From Anoplolepis gracilipes (lineage: Eukaryota > Arthropoda > Insecta > Hymenoptera > Formicidae), in assembly GCF_047496725.1 (NCBI RefSeq), contig NC_132970.1, positions 18,836,501 through 18,900,500 of the forward strand: DNA of 64,000 nucleotides, read 5' to 3'. The position numbers and the translations under genes are program-made. This document shows, piece by piece, positions 25,101 to 38,590 of the stretch. Positions within the stretch are counted from its first letter, which is position 1; every line of letters begins with the position of its first letter. The notes beneath the pieces are model-generated. The model made no database searches. It was given only the letters and a program-made list of their open reading frames with translations, and was not told the DNA's origin.

Positions 25101-28100
25101 TTTTACTAATTTTTTTTTTTTTTTTTTTTGTTACATTTGAACTTAATTAAAGCAATGTTACAAGCAGATATAACCGTACCAGATTATTGATGAAGATATC
25201 TAGCGAAAAACGAAGCTGGAAAAAAATCTATTTTCGGCGAATTCCCACTGCACCGCCGATATTTTGTTGTCGCACAAAATACAAAACGCGAACACCAATA
25301 CGATCTTGTTAGCTATATACAGGTATAGCGATTTACAAGCGGCCGTTACTGGTCTCCAATTTCGTACTGAGTCACGTTTGTGTTTACCAGTTTACGCCCA
25401 CGTCAGCCATGATTTTACGCCCCATCCCGGCGAAACACGGGAATCCCTCAGTGCAAAAGTAAGTGAGACGATCAATCGCAAAAAGATGTCGATTACAAGC
25501 AATCTCCATGTGTTCACCGATTTGTAAATAAATCTCTGTGAGTAATATATCAAATTTAATTTTTACAAACTAATTATCGAAAAAAATTAATAAATTCAGA
25601 GAATGCCACAACTCGAAGAATTCTTTCTCTACAATTACAGTTTATAACTTAACATAATGTTGAGATTGCAAGTATTTAAATATACGTTTCTTTATGTGTA
25701 ATAATTGATATAGAAAGCATAAAAGTTTCGCGCAGGACACATTGTATGTAACATTTTTCGTTCCAATTCACAAATTTCCACAGTGCTTTTGTCTAATTGT
25801 AAGATAACATTTATGTCGACAATATAAACAATAATCCAGCGAATACAGTTACATGCATACGTTTGCAACATTTTAATTGTATCTGAGTTCTGCATCGAAA
25901 AAAAAGATTACGCAAGCTACCGCGCTATTCGTGAAATAATAAATATTGCACATGTATTCATATCTTTTTATCTTTGATTTTACATTTTCTAACTTCAAGC
26001 AAGCAAAAACTTTATAAAAACAAATTTATTTGGTTAAATATAATTTATATACACACACGATGTATTATTTTAGACACGATTATTAACGATCATTATATTT
26101 AAAATATTAAAAAATTTAATCAGATTGTGTATGAAATCATGCAATAATTAAAAATAATACATTAATATCATATAAATTATGCGACCAAGTCTAATTCTAT
26201 CGTTGCATAATTTAATCATAAATCGACAGCGAATGGCATTTTGGAACAATAATTCGGCAGGGGTCGGGCAACAGAAGAAAGAAGGAAACACGATACTAGG
26301 ACTAAGTCCGTTAGCTCCTTAGTGCTTTCGGTATACCGCCGGGATCCGCGATAATAATCCTCTCCCGGACGATCATGGCGGATGTATGGCTATTAAATTA
26401 TTATAGCGTCGATCAAACATTAGGAATCGTGACAAATCCGATCTGTGCCATCCGCGCTAAGACTCGTCTTACCACATCGCTCATGTGCGCGTGACTTAAT
26501 TGCCAATTGTGTCTCGAAACTGCTTCGTCTTTATCCCTCGTGTTTCCTCCTCTCCGTCTAGTTTATTAATAAATGACCCATTGATACGAAAGCAATTGTT
26601 TCAACCAACACAAAGCGATACCGAGAATACGAGAAAAACCTACTAGTTGATACAGCATTTCAAATTGATCGCAAGAGGTAAAATTAAAAAAAAAAAAAAA
26701 AAAAAGAAAAAAATAATATTTTACATTTTTTTCCTTCTTTCAATCTGCAATGTTTAATTAATCTGTTCGGCAGTTCCATTCCATTATTCTCTGCAACACG
26801 AAATCGCAAACGATACTTGGACGCCAATGACGCTGCTAAACTCACATAACTCTAAAATATAATGCAGTCGATGTATTCGGGATAACGTTAAAACAAATTG
26901 ATTGCATCGGCTACGTCTGCCGCCGCAACCAGCTTTCACAATAAATAACAATACTAACGACCGAGCCCCTGATCGCCAGTGAACATCGTGCGCCTGCCTC
27001 CCTCCCCCCCGACTTTCCACCCCCCCTCCCGTTTCCTCTCCTCGTACACGGCATATCAAACTCATCCCGGCTGGTATACGCGCGGCCTCAAGTGTCAGTG
27101 ACGAGTCGAGGGGAGAGAGTCGGGGATGCACGGACGCGTCGATGCTGCTGCGCGCTTCGGGTGCAGTTAATTTCAACCACCCGTGCTCGGGCTGGTTGTT
27201 CGAGTGGGTGGTTACGCGGATAGGCCGAAGAGAGAAAAAGGGGGTGGTGATGGTTTCGAGGGGTTTTAGGGACGCCGGGGAGGGACCGGGGGAACGGTGA
27301 GATATATGTATCGGGTGGTAAAAGGGCCGGAGGGTGGCAGGAGGGGGTGTGGAACGGAAGTGGCGAACGAACGAGTGGCAGGAGCGACCGAGGGGGAGGG
27401 CAGGAGGAGGAGAGGAGAGGGGGATAGGTTGACGTGCTCCCGGCATGTCGATATCCCTGGAAATTTAATCATGCCGTTCCACTATGAACATCGCGCGCCG
27501 CGCCACTCGACGAACGCTATATGGATGACGCCTCGGTCCTGTGGAACGTTATACCGGCGAATTTGCATGTTTAATACGGTATCGGTTGCTTGCGCGCCGC
27601 GCCCGCGCTCGTTTCTGTCTCACCGAGGCGCGACATTAAATACAACATCACACTCTGCGCCGTCGACGTCGGCGCCTTGTGTAAGGGGCACGCTTTTATC
27701 GTCATCCGCCGATGACGAGAGCCCTTCGTCGACGCTAAAATCTTACACGGACGCGAGTTTCTCTCAGAGATAACAAGGCATTGGATATATTATGCTTATC
27801 GTTAATTCAACAGATGAATATATTACAGATATTGGTCTCTTGTTGCAACTTGTAATTAAAATAAAAATATCATAAATATGTTTAGTTTTATTAGAAAGAG
27901 TGTTAATAAGTATAGTTATTCTCTTTTTAATTTAATTAAGCCTTTTATCTTTATGACTAGATTAAATACTCTATGACTTTATCTTTATGACTTGATTAAG
28001 CACTCTATAAATTCTCCTAGCGTTTTAATTTAAAAAATATGTATATGTGTTCGTCCTTCCAAATCAAGAAAGCTGACCACGCCTAGCGATAAGAGGCTCG

Positions 28101-31100
28101 AAAACTGCCCTAAATAATAGCATCCAATTAGCCCGCACCCCAATCCGGAAGAACATCCTTTAAGAATCGCAAACAACGATACAATCGCGCGATTAATACA
28201 ACTAACAGCTGCTTTACAAACTGACGTGCCAATCCTATGTGTAAATACGCTTTTTACCGCATGTAGTTCGATATGCGGGGACACGACGGTGCGTCGTCGC
28301 TAACGAGCCGTAAAAATGGCAGAGAGAAAGAGCGAGAAAGAGGAGAGAGGCAAGAAAGACCGGACTGAGGTCCCTTGCACAAAGGGGCTGAAGGGCGGAT
28401 GGCAGACGGCCCTCCGACCATGTCGCGAAGTTTAAACAGCTTAGAGGGATGTTGCGGCGCTCCCGATGCTTGGGGCGCCAAGTCAGCTGGAAACCTCTAA
28501 TAGCTTCGTCTGGAAAGGAGAGAGAGTAAAATACAGAAAGAGAGGGAGAGAGAGAGAGAGAGAGAAAGAGAAGGATGTCGTAGCCGAGAATGGAGTCCGC
28601 ACTATGAATGTGGCCGCAAAGGTGCTCGTACAGGTTGTATCTCCGCGAGTATACGATAACCGCACCCTCGAGGCGACCCCGAGGGAAACGCGTTCGACCA
28701 GGTATCCGCGTACGTCGTAGCCGCAACTGAATTCATAATTTGAAAGGGGCGAGGACGGCGCGTGCTCGTGCCTGCGGCCTGGTAATTATTAATCGTGTTA
28801 CGAACGCAATATGTGTATTTATCGAAAATTACGCAGCTATATTAATGCATTAACAATATTTTTCGAGTGTTTTTCTTCTGCAATAGAGTCCTACGTAAAT
28901 AATCATGCAAATAATGTAACGTTTTTCGAAATATGTACGAAATTCTGTCTAAATATAATTGCGTACATAATAATATCAAGACAATTTCTCTTCTTAGAAA
29001 GAATCATGGAGTTTGTGATAATATAAATAAAAATAATATAAAGGAAATAATATCAAGAAAAATATTAATTAAAATACTTTAGTTATTATACAGAAAATTG
29101 GCGAAAAATAATGAATGATTAATAATATTATATAAAAGATAAACGCAGGGTTTTGTTGCAATGATTAATATTTATGTGTAACCAACGTCGTAGCTAATAA
29201 AGTAATGGATGACCTCGGCGATTCCAATTAATCGTTCCAGTTATTGCGAGTGTTTTAATGGATATCGTATTACGGAGTCTCATAAAGCTTTAATTTCCTT
29301 CACGATAACGTATATGGATATTGTTTGATTTGTATGGCGCATATTAGATGTATTTTTTTACATTATATAAAGATGTAAACGTTCTTCAAAATATATAACT
29401 CATTTATTGTTTATTTCAATTTTTATGCAAATATATATTTTTTATTATATTTTGATATTGCAAGGAAATATGACATAAAATAATTTTTTAGATTACTTAA
29501 TAATTATTATTTTCATATCGTGAAATTCAATATCTAGATAAATAATACAAAATGTAAATAATTGCATTGAGATGAAAAAAAAATCAACTATCATTCCACT
29601 GTCAAAAAGTTGCCCATTTGCAACAAACATCTCAAACGTCACCGAAAATGCGGCCGAAAATAGAAACATTCAATGAAAAGATCGAAAAGTACACAGAATG
29701 CACTCATTCCTCCCCATCCCTCTCTCTTGGCTTCGATCCATCGACTTTACTTTGCACCAACAGCGCGGACAGGTTGTGTTTATTGTGAAAACATAAAGGG
29801 CACGATCACGCGTGTATAGATAAGGTCGCGTACACACTGCAAGTTGATCATTCTGATGACAGAGCGACGATGATTTTGATCGATAATGTTCCTCTGTAAT
29901 CACATGTGTCAGCGCCGAGGCAAATCGGGGATCGGTGGTTTTTATTTTTCACTTAAAATGCTAAGAATGATATAATCTTGTGCGAAAGAACGCACATTTG
30001 CTGGCCATTAAAACTAATATATTAAGAAAATTCTCTATATATAATATTTATTTTTATCAATAAAAAATATATATGAAATTATTTTAAAAAATATACGATA
30101 TGAAAAATTGAACAGTAATTTTAATGTAATGCATTCGAACAATATTAGTACGATTTATCAAAACGGGCAGTATGTCGCATGAAATCGTTGATGCCATCAA
30201 AACTCATCACCCGCTAGTCTCCCTCTTCCCAAGAAGCTCTGAAAATATTCTGCCATCTCTCTCAAAGACATTCTGTCAGTGTTTTCTCATTGAAGAGGCT
30301 CGTGACCACTTGTCAGTCTGTCACTTCGCTCGTCAACCCCTTGCAACCACCGTGCACTTGACTCGTCGCTCTCTCCCCTCCCCCCTCTCCCATACCTCCC
30401 GTTGCGTTTCAACGCCGTCCCCGAAAACGTTCGCCTAACTGCGAAGGTAACGCGAAGTAACGCTCCGACCCCTCGTAGCCTATTCCGGGTTGCCGGCTCG
30501 CGCACGAACAATATTTGCAGAGCTCTTATTCTCAACCCCCGTGAGCGGTGGCGGCGCTTCGAACCACCCCGCTCGCCCGAACCACCCGTTTCTCTTTCCA
30601 CCCCTCGTGTGCACCAGCAACCACCTACCTACCTACCTACCTAATAATGATTTTACGTTACGCCACGCCGTTTTCCCCGGGGAATCCGACGGTGCCGCAC
30701 CCTTATTGCACATGGCCTGTGCTCGGTACGTGGGGTACGTAGGCAGTCGGTCGAAGGGGGGGTTGGAAAAAGAGAGAATGGACTGATTATCATTAGCAAC
30801 AAAGTCCCAGAACACCCTTGGCGCACGTACGCACGCAGCCGACTCGTCGTTCGAGGTCGTGGGAGCAACGAGATTTGTACGTGCGCATGATAAAAAAAAA
30901 AAGGGAAAGAGAAAGTGCTATCGCGTCAAGGGTAAAAACAGTCGAATTGATCTAGTGAGCGTATACAAGTTACCAGAGGTATATAGTTTATCAAAAATCG
31001 ATGGAATAGATTTTTAATAAAATTTTGTGATAAGAAAATATTGCATTAAAAATTAATAATTGATTTAAATTAATTAAAATTGAAATAATAATTAATTTAA

Positions 31101-34100
31101 ATTACTTTAATTTTTGTCGCACAAAAGCGCGATGAAAAGTTAATATTAAATTTACAAATCACGTATCAGAAGACGTTTTTATAAAAAAAATTTTTAAATA
31201 TGTACCAAACATCTTTCAATTTTTTTTTCATCACAAAAAAAAAAAAAGAGAATATTATTTCTTAAAAATGGAGAATTCCTATGAAAAAAGAATTCTGACT
31301 TTTACGGTGTAATTGCTGCAAACAGACCATGAACATCATTGGTCGGCGCTCTCACAGAGCTTCTGAATTTTTCATACTCCTGAATAATAAATTAAATGTT
31401 TCATGGCGACCCTCCACGCGGAACACAACAGTGCGTGTAGGTGGACGCAAGTGCGTGCAACACAAGGAGATTCATGGTTTCCGCCGGTTGTTAGAAAAGT
31501 TCGCGGAAGTGACCATCGCTTTGTATATCCTGTTACATTGCCGGCCATTCCTCCGGCTGTTTTGGGGTGCTATAGAACGAAAGTCGTGGGGGCGGAGGAC
31601 CTCGGAGTGACGGCAGGATGAAGTGGCGTGGGGAGGACAAGGTGATAATTTGATAAGACATCGGGAGGGGTTGCCATGGAGACGATACAAAACCCAGAGC
31701 CTCAACTAGAACCCTCTAGCAAGCGCTTACTCTCTCCTTCGTCGCTCTCTACCCTTGAGAAACCTGCTCCTTCAAGACTTCGCTCCATCAGCCCGGAGAC
31801 ACCGAAGTGTCAAGTGTCCTGCCGCCACCATCGCTTCGCGAGTTTCTCGACTTTTTCCCTCGAGCTTCTCAGTCGCACGTAGAACTTCGACGCGTTCGAC
31901 ATTGATACGTGCTGTCAAAGATAAACACGCATCGCACAGATATAAAAGAAAAAAAAAACGACAAATACTGTGAACGAGGATTATACTTGCCATTAATAAT
32001 AATTAAAATTGCTATTAAAATGCAAATAACGTTTTAACAAGATATATTATAAAATAATATAACGCTCGCACAAAATATAAATAATTTGTAATTCTTGACA
32101 ATTTTTTTCAAATGAATGTAATATTAAATATCTAAGAAGGATTTTATTAAAAGTTAATAATAGATTTAGTGAATAATAGATTCTAATTACTTCTATTGCA
32201 ACCGGAAAAATAGAGACTTTTATCATTCTAAAGATAATCAATAGTCGAAATGCCCACTTTATGAGACAAGATTATCCGCTCGTGTATCTTGCACAGACTC
32301 TACGTTGCGTCACAGCAAAGTTCCATTCCAAGATTGGGAAGGCCATGATACTACCCCAAATCGTGGGAGCAAAGGACGAGAAGGCTAAATACAGAAGAGA
32401 GACAGGGGATAGGGAAGCACCCCGAAAGACATTACGATTATTACCGAGCGAAACTCGCAATGTGGGACTCGACATCCCTGAAATGCATTGGCCACATGTG
32501 CCGTATTCAACTGGATCCTTTCGCAAGGACTCGGTCCAGACGGTTGACTGCATTATTTATCGCACGAACTTGCCGGACTAATTGATCCCTCACATCCCTT
32601 CGATAACGATACCCATCGGAATCACGAGCACGATTTTCGTATAACGTCCGAAAGTTGGTGAGCTGTCTGAACATGAGATAATTGCGTACCGAGCAAATTC
32701 AATCCGAGTTTCCAACTTTAGCATTTTCTATTTGATTAAATAGAGTAAAGTGTAAGAATATCGATAGATTAAACGTTAAGTTTATAATCATATTTCTATG
32801 AAACAGACAAACTTTTATTAGAAATCTATAATAGATACATATTGGAATCATTTATGAAACTAAAATCCACTGATGCAATTATTTTTGTAGAATATATTTT
32901 TAATTGATAATAATTAAATGTAATATGTAATAACCATTAATATAACCATTAATTTTAAGTCTGTTAAATATTTTTTATTAATTATATAAAATAAAATATC
33001 GTTAACCTAAGCGCGAGAAGTAAATCTTTTCAACTTTCGCTCTCTTTCAAAACCATAGATTGCTAGCTTACTCACCAGTGTGTATGTAGGTGTGCTTCTT
33101 CATGTCGCTCTTCTGATGGAATCGTTTGCCGCAGAACTGGCAGGGATACGGTCTCGTGTCCGAGTGGATTAGAAGGTGAGTGCTGAGCGTGCTGGATCTC
33201 TTGAAGGCTTTACCGCATTGCTTGCACTCAAACACCTTCTCCGCCGAGTGCACGGCCCTGTGCTGCGTGAGACTGATCTCGTGGCCGAAGGTTTTGTTGC
33301 ACAATTCGCAGGCGAATGGCCGTTTACCGTTGTGTGACCGCCTCGCATGCACCTTTGTAAATTGCAATATCTTTAAATATCAAAAATAAAAAATTAAATT
33401 ATAAAAAAGACAAATAAGAAGCGCTGCTTCTTATTTGTCTTTTTTATAATTTAATTTTTAAAGTAGGTTGAACATATTTTATTCGACTGAATTTTAATCA
33501 ATCTAGAAAGTTAATTTTTAATATGTTTCTTATGATCATCTTACGAAATTTGATGTACAATTTCAGTAGGTTAACTGTCTTTTGTTCAAAATAGTAATTA
33601 ATACTATGAAAAAATGAATATTAAATTAAAAAGAACGCATGTTTCAGGTATAAAATAATTAATTACAAAATAATGACTTTTTAGAATACAATTACAAAAA
33701 ATTAAATTAGAAAAAAGACAAATAAGAGCCAGCACGATAGCTGAAGCGCATATTTTATTTAATTAAATTTTACTCAATCTAAAAAAACTGAAGAAAAAAA
33801 TTATGTATAAAAAGCATAAATGTGCAGAACGCAGAATATTATTTCAACAATAGAAGATTACATGTATGCACGTAAGCATAAAATTAATTCTATAAGAAAA
33901 AGTTCTATGAGAAAAAAATTATAATATTTTTTACATAAAAATCTATTGTTAAGTGTAAAAAATGTAAAAAAAAGACAAGAACTCTTAAAATAAGAATGAT
34001 ATTTATCGCAGCGATAAAGTCATTAAAACGTATGTAGACGAACGTCACCGAGGACAGCAAATCAGAAATAAATCAAAACAACTGGTACAATCTTAAGTGT

Positions 34101-37100
34101 GGTCTAAAAAAACACGCATATACATACTTCAAGCCCATGCGGCGTGCTGAACATCTTGTCGCACTTGACGCAGCTGTAGACGTCGCCGAGCGGATGGGGA
34201 TGATGCAGACCGTGCGCCGTGTGGGTCGAATGCAATCCGGGATGACCCGGATGAACGCCGCGTAACAGCGGGTGCAGGTGCGGAGGCAGAAGATGATGCG
34301 GCAACAGTTGAGGATGCAGGTACGAGAGGGGATGATGCGGATGAGGCGGCAAAAGGCCGCTCTGGAGATGCAGCGGCGGATACAGAATAGACGAGCCGGG
34401 TGGTGGCGGATGAGTTCCCATGGTCTCCCGGTGCGGAGACGCGTTCTGCAGGTGAGCGGAGGGCGGATCTGGCCTCAGGAGAGCCGAAACGCTAAAACTG
34501 TCGCCGGATTTCTTCGGCGGATGCGAGACCGGTGACGTCGCGACGCTGATGGGCGACGGCGACGGCGTCGACGACGATCGCGGCGGACTCGAGGTACCTT
34601 CGTGATCATCATCGTCACCGACCTCCTCGACGTCCACGTCGACTTCTTCCTCACCTACGTCGACGTCCACCTCGGCGTCCCGGTGCTCGGGTGGAGGTGA
34701 ATCCGGACAGGGAGATTGCGACGGCGAGGGACTCCTCGTCGCTGGAGATCCCACCAGACGACCCACTCCGAACGATAGCCGTTCTGTAAAATATATCATT
34801 TATAATGATATTATTATATCGAGCTGTTTTTGTTTAAACATGATCAATTAATTTATACAATTAAATTAAAAAATCAATATTAAGTTTAATTGTGCAAAAA
34901 ATAAATCGGCGATTATGTCGCATTCATGGATTTCGCACCTTTGAGCAGGTATAGACAATCCATAATCGATAAACCAGAGTTCATACACTAGTCACGAGAC
35001 CAAGATGGCCAATGACTGGACGGACGGCGACTACGTCACGTATAAGATACATGTGGGACGCTAGATGCAGGGAATCCGAAAAAGGAAAGCCACGGGTAAA
35101 TACAGTTTTCTTCTGGCGAAAGGACTCGGCTGGAATAAGATTTGAGTCACGTACTGGACCTCTTTTTCCTAGCGTACAGGCGTGAGGGTGTTTAAGGGAC
35201 GAGCAGGGCACGGGGAGGTCACGACAGGGTCTCATGTTGCGCTAACGAGACATCTCAAGGAGAGAACCGAATAGTGAGTTGCCGAGAGCGAAATGTATTT
35301 CTGCGACGTTACGTGAAGCAGTGTCCTTAATAAAATCTTTCGCGCACTCTTTTGCAATTTTTTATACGACATAATATCACAAGGCGTGTATGTATGTATA
35401 TGTGGTTAATTCCCTTTAATAAAATTACATTTGGATGATAAAAGGCAATATGTCTATTTGAATTTTAAATAAACCTTTTGTAGCGTAACAGCAGTAGAAC
35501 ATATCAAAATTTTGACATTTCTATTTGTTAATTATTAACACGATTGTCTATTAGATAATATGACATGTAATTATAACTTTAACCCATAGCTAGTTAATTT
35601 ATAACGAGGAGCTTAAGCTTTTATTATTATTGAAATATTAAATTAATGTTTTTACAATGTGTACGCGTGTGTGATATGACAGTTGCAAATTGCATCAGGT
35701 ATCGCAATTTCGGTATCTCGTGTCAATCGGAATTTACTGTACTCTCTAATTATCGAATCGATGATTTTCGACGCAGCTTTGATTTGCACGTCGCGTCATT
35801 TTATCTGTCGACCGTTTCAAACGAAACATGATTCAATTATCAATTTTATTTGTTAGATTAAGCACGCAGAATGTATTTATTTCGTTTCTTGTTATCTGTT
35901 TCCTGACATAGATTTAACGAGAAATTTGAGAGATTTAGATTCCATTTTAAGATATGATTAACGGAATACAGAATTACTTGTCGATTGCATTATTTTAGAG
36001 AATTATCTGTAAATGTTTTAAATTGTTTGCATTGTGAATTGAACTGTTGTAATTAATATTAATAACTTGCTAGCTTGAAATGCAATAACTTTATTATTAT
36101 ACATACATATACAAATAAAAATATATTCTCTAAAATTGAGAAAAAAAAAAGAAATTAATTATCTTTGTAAAATTCGAAATTCAAGTAGATTAGAAGCATT
36201 CACAAACCGATGCAATCTGAAGTTGAATTTTGTTCAAAAATTATTTGTGACATTTTTAATAATCACGCCTTGCTTAGATCGTCGTGATTTACGGCATCAG
36301 AGTGAATCGGAAATCAGGCACGCGTGTCTCGCCACAGCAGAAGAAGGGCAGACGCAGGCTCTATTTCACGGCCCCTTCTCCGGTGCACGGCAATTTCGAC
36401 GTCGAATCACTCATATTGTGCGTTTCCAACACACAACCGGTATATTATATTTATAATCCGTACGCGCGACACGCGGTCACGTGCCGGCGCGTATGATGCA
36501 CCGGTGTCGGTTAATCGCATTTAAAGCTCTACGCGAGCCCCGTCGTTGGGGTCGATTATTATCGTGTCTCATGGTGGCTTTGCAATCGAATCATCAAATA
36601 CGGCTCGAGTCAGAATGGTCTAATGTAATGAGAAAAGCGCTTTGCGCCTGCGGGGATTTGTCCGAGAAGACAGATAGATGCTTTATTACACCGATCGAAA
36701 AGACAAAGAAAGACACAACAAGATAATGAAATTAGGAACTACATATGTGACATTTTTTTATAATAATGCATATTTAAAACTATGTCTAAATATAGGATTT
36801 GTATAACCTTTTATGTATCTTAATTATGTATCTTGGTAAAATAAAAGATAACTTATATATATATATAATAATATTATAATAATATTAATATAATAATTAT
36901 AATATTAATAATATATAATATAAATAATTTATATTATTTAATATACATGATTGAGTTGGCTACTTAAAAATCAATATTTTATAATTTTTTTAGAAATCTG
37001 TTTTATTAACGGAATGTGTAGTAAAACAAGATTTGCAGACAAAAATATATTGTGTAAAATTTTTATAATTAGTTTATTTTTTTTAATTTATTATTAAGTA

Positions 37101-38522
37101 AAGAGTTGATCAAACATTAATTGCATTGATTGTTTTTTTATACAGTTAGAGTTGACTTTTAGGTACAATTGCGAGAACAATTTTGTCGCTTCGTTCTCGT
37201 ATCATTGCAAGAAAGATAAAGGAAGATCGAGACAAGAATGAACAAAAAGAAGGAGGAAGTTCAAACAGATGTGATTCGCAGCGTGATAGAAAGAACTGCT
37301 TACGCAAATGCTGCATCTGGATGCAACTGGAATGCGCTAAAAACTGACGGTGCAAACTGGCGAGAAAAACGGTTTGCGACCGTCCGGCAGATGGGTTAAC
37401 TTCGGTCTGAGTTTGACGGGATCTGCGTGCTTGTAGCACATATATATGCACACGTGACGTTGCATCGAAATACATCTCACGTGGTCCGTAGTCACTTGCA
37501 GGCTCGATACGGTGAATGAAACTTTTTGAATCGACTTCAGAATCGTTTTTGTCATGGCACCAACCCGCGTCGTAGCTCATCATGTTTGCGCAAAGTGTTT
37601 CGAGTTGCTTATGGGGCAAAGTTTTAGAGTTACCATATAAAGGATTAATAATATGAGGTGCATTTATCGCCAATTTTTTATTTATTAAATATTACGCAAT
37701 TGGGTGTTTGTGTATAAAATAATATAAAAATAAAAAATGTAAATAAAAATATAAAAATAAATATAAATAAAAATATAAATAATACAAAAATAAAAAATAA
37801 ATTATAAAATAAAAAATTAAATTATTTTATTTGTATACAAAATAAAATAAAATATTTTATTTTAGTTTCTAGTATTTCTTTAGTATTATAACAATTTATT
37901 ATAACAATTATACAATCTCTTTTTTTTTTAGAAGAGAAAAGTTAATATAGTTATAGATAGGATATTAAAAAATGTGATTGTTATAAATATTTTTAAAATA
38001 TTTAGAATATAATATATAAACACTTCACTTGTGAAAAAAACACATTAAAACTCAAATTTTTATATATATTTTTGTTTAATATTTTTATAATATATATATA
38101 TAAAACGAGCATTCTCTCTCGATCGAGATAATATCAAATTATATTAATAAAAATATCAATTTCTAAAAATCTTTTGCGGCAAATCGACAAATCGATTTGT
38201 GACAAGGGGATGACGATGATGCCGAAGATGGTTGCAGACGTGGATTAATAAAGAAAAGGCCAAACCGGGGGGACAATTAGATCGAGTTAACGGCCAACTT
38301 TAATCTTCTGTCGTCCGTCAGTCGTTTACTGCGTAGCGATCTGTCGCTATTAAAGCCGTTACACACTTTAAACCCCTTCCGTGCTAGTTCATGGAAAGAA
38401 ATACGCATGATCTTTGCCATATAATCGACATCAATAAAGACGAGTGACAGAACAATGTGGGTTTTCAAGAACGGATTTTTCATCCAACCACGCGCGTCAT
38501 AAGCTATTAAAAATTAAACTCA

Positions 38523-38590
<68 letters not shown>

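Larger units (their letters stand above)
19342..33075 (-). other. sens: Intron 4 of the sens-like gene (13.7 kb)
   Basis: Donor ACTG|GTGAGT at 33075, acceptor TTGCAG at 19342. The intron splits the six-finger array between ZF4 and ZF5. It alternates AT-rich filler with GC-richer islands at about 19800-20760, 21160-21720, 22180-22340, 23300-23960, 24480-24780, 26230-26640, 26940-27780, 28040-28790, 29640-29950, 30170-30950, 31320-31930 and 32260-32700. Short frames in these islands overlap on several frames and strands, have no recognisable domains and are treated as chance. A three-copy 38-bp motif occurs at 21503, 22281 and 23404. (GA)n runs lie at 20377-20395, 22109-22149 and about 28540-28570; an A/T homopolymer lies at about 25111-25131 and 26685-26705. 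Island spacing suggests enhancers, which is an inference. Confidence 0.85.
33353..34127 (-). other. sens: Intron 3 of the sens-like gene (775 bp)
   Basis: Donor GAA|GTATGT, acceptor ACAAAG. It interrupts ZF1 between the Cys pair and the His pair. It is AT-rich and contains a perfect hairpin at 33389-33459 and a third copy of the hairpin arm at 33696-33729. Confidence 0.9.

Noticed and set aside
37146..37673. A 175-codon open frame on the minus strand inside intron 2
   Set aside because: It has no recognisable domain, its composition drifts along its length, it lies in the same orientation inside another gene's intron, and no splice or conservation signal supports it.
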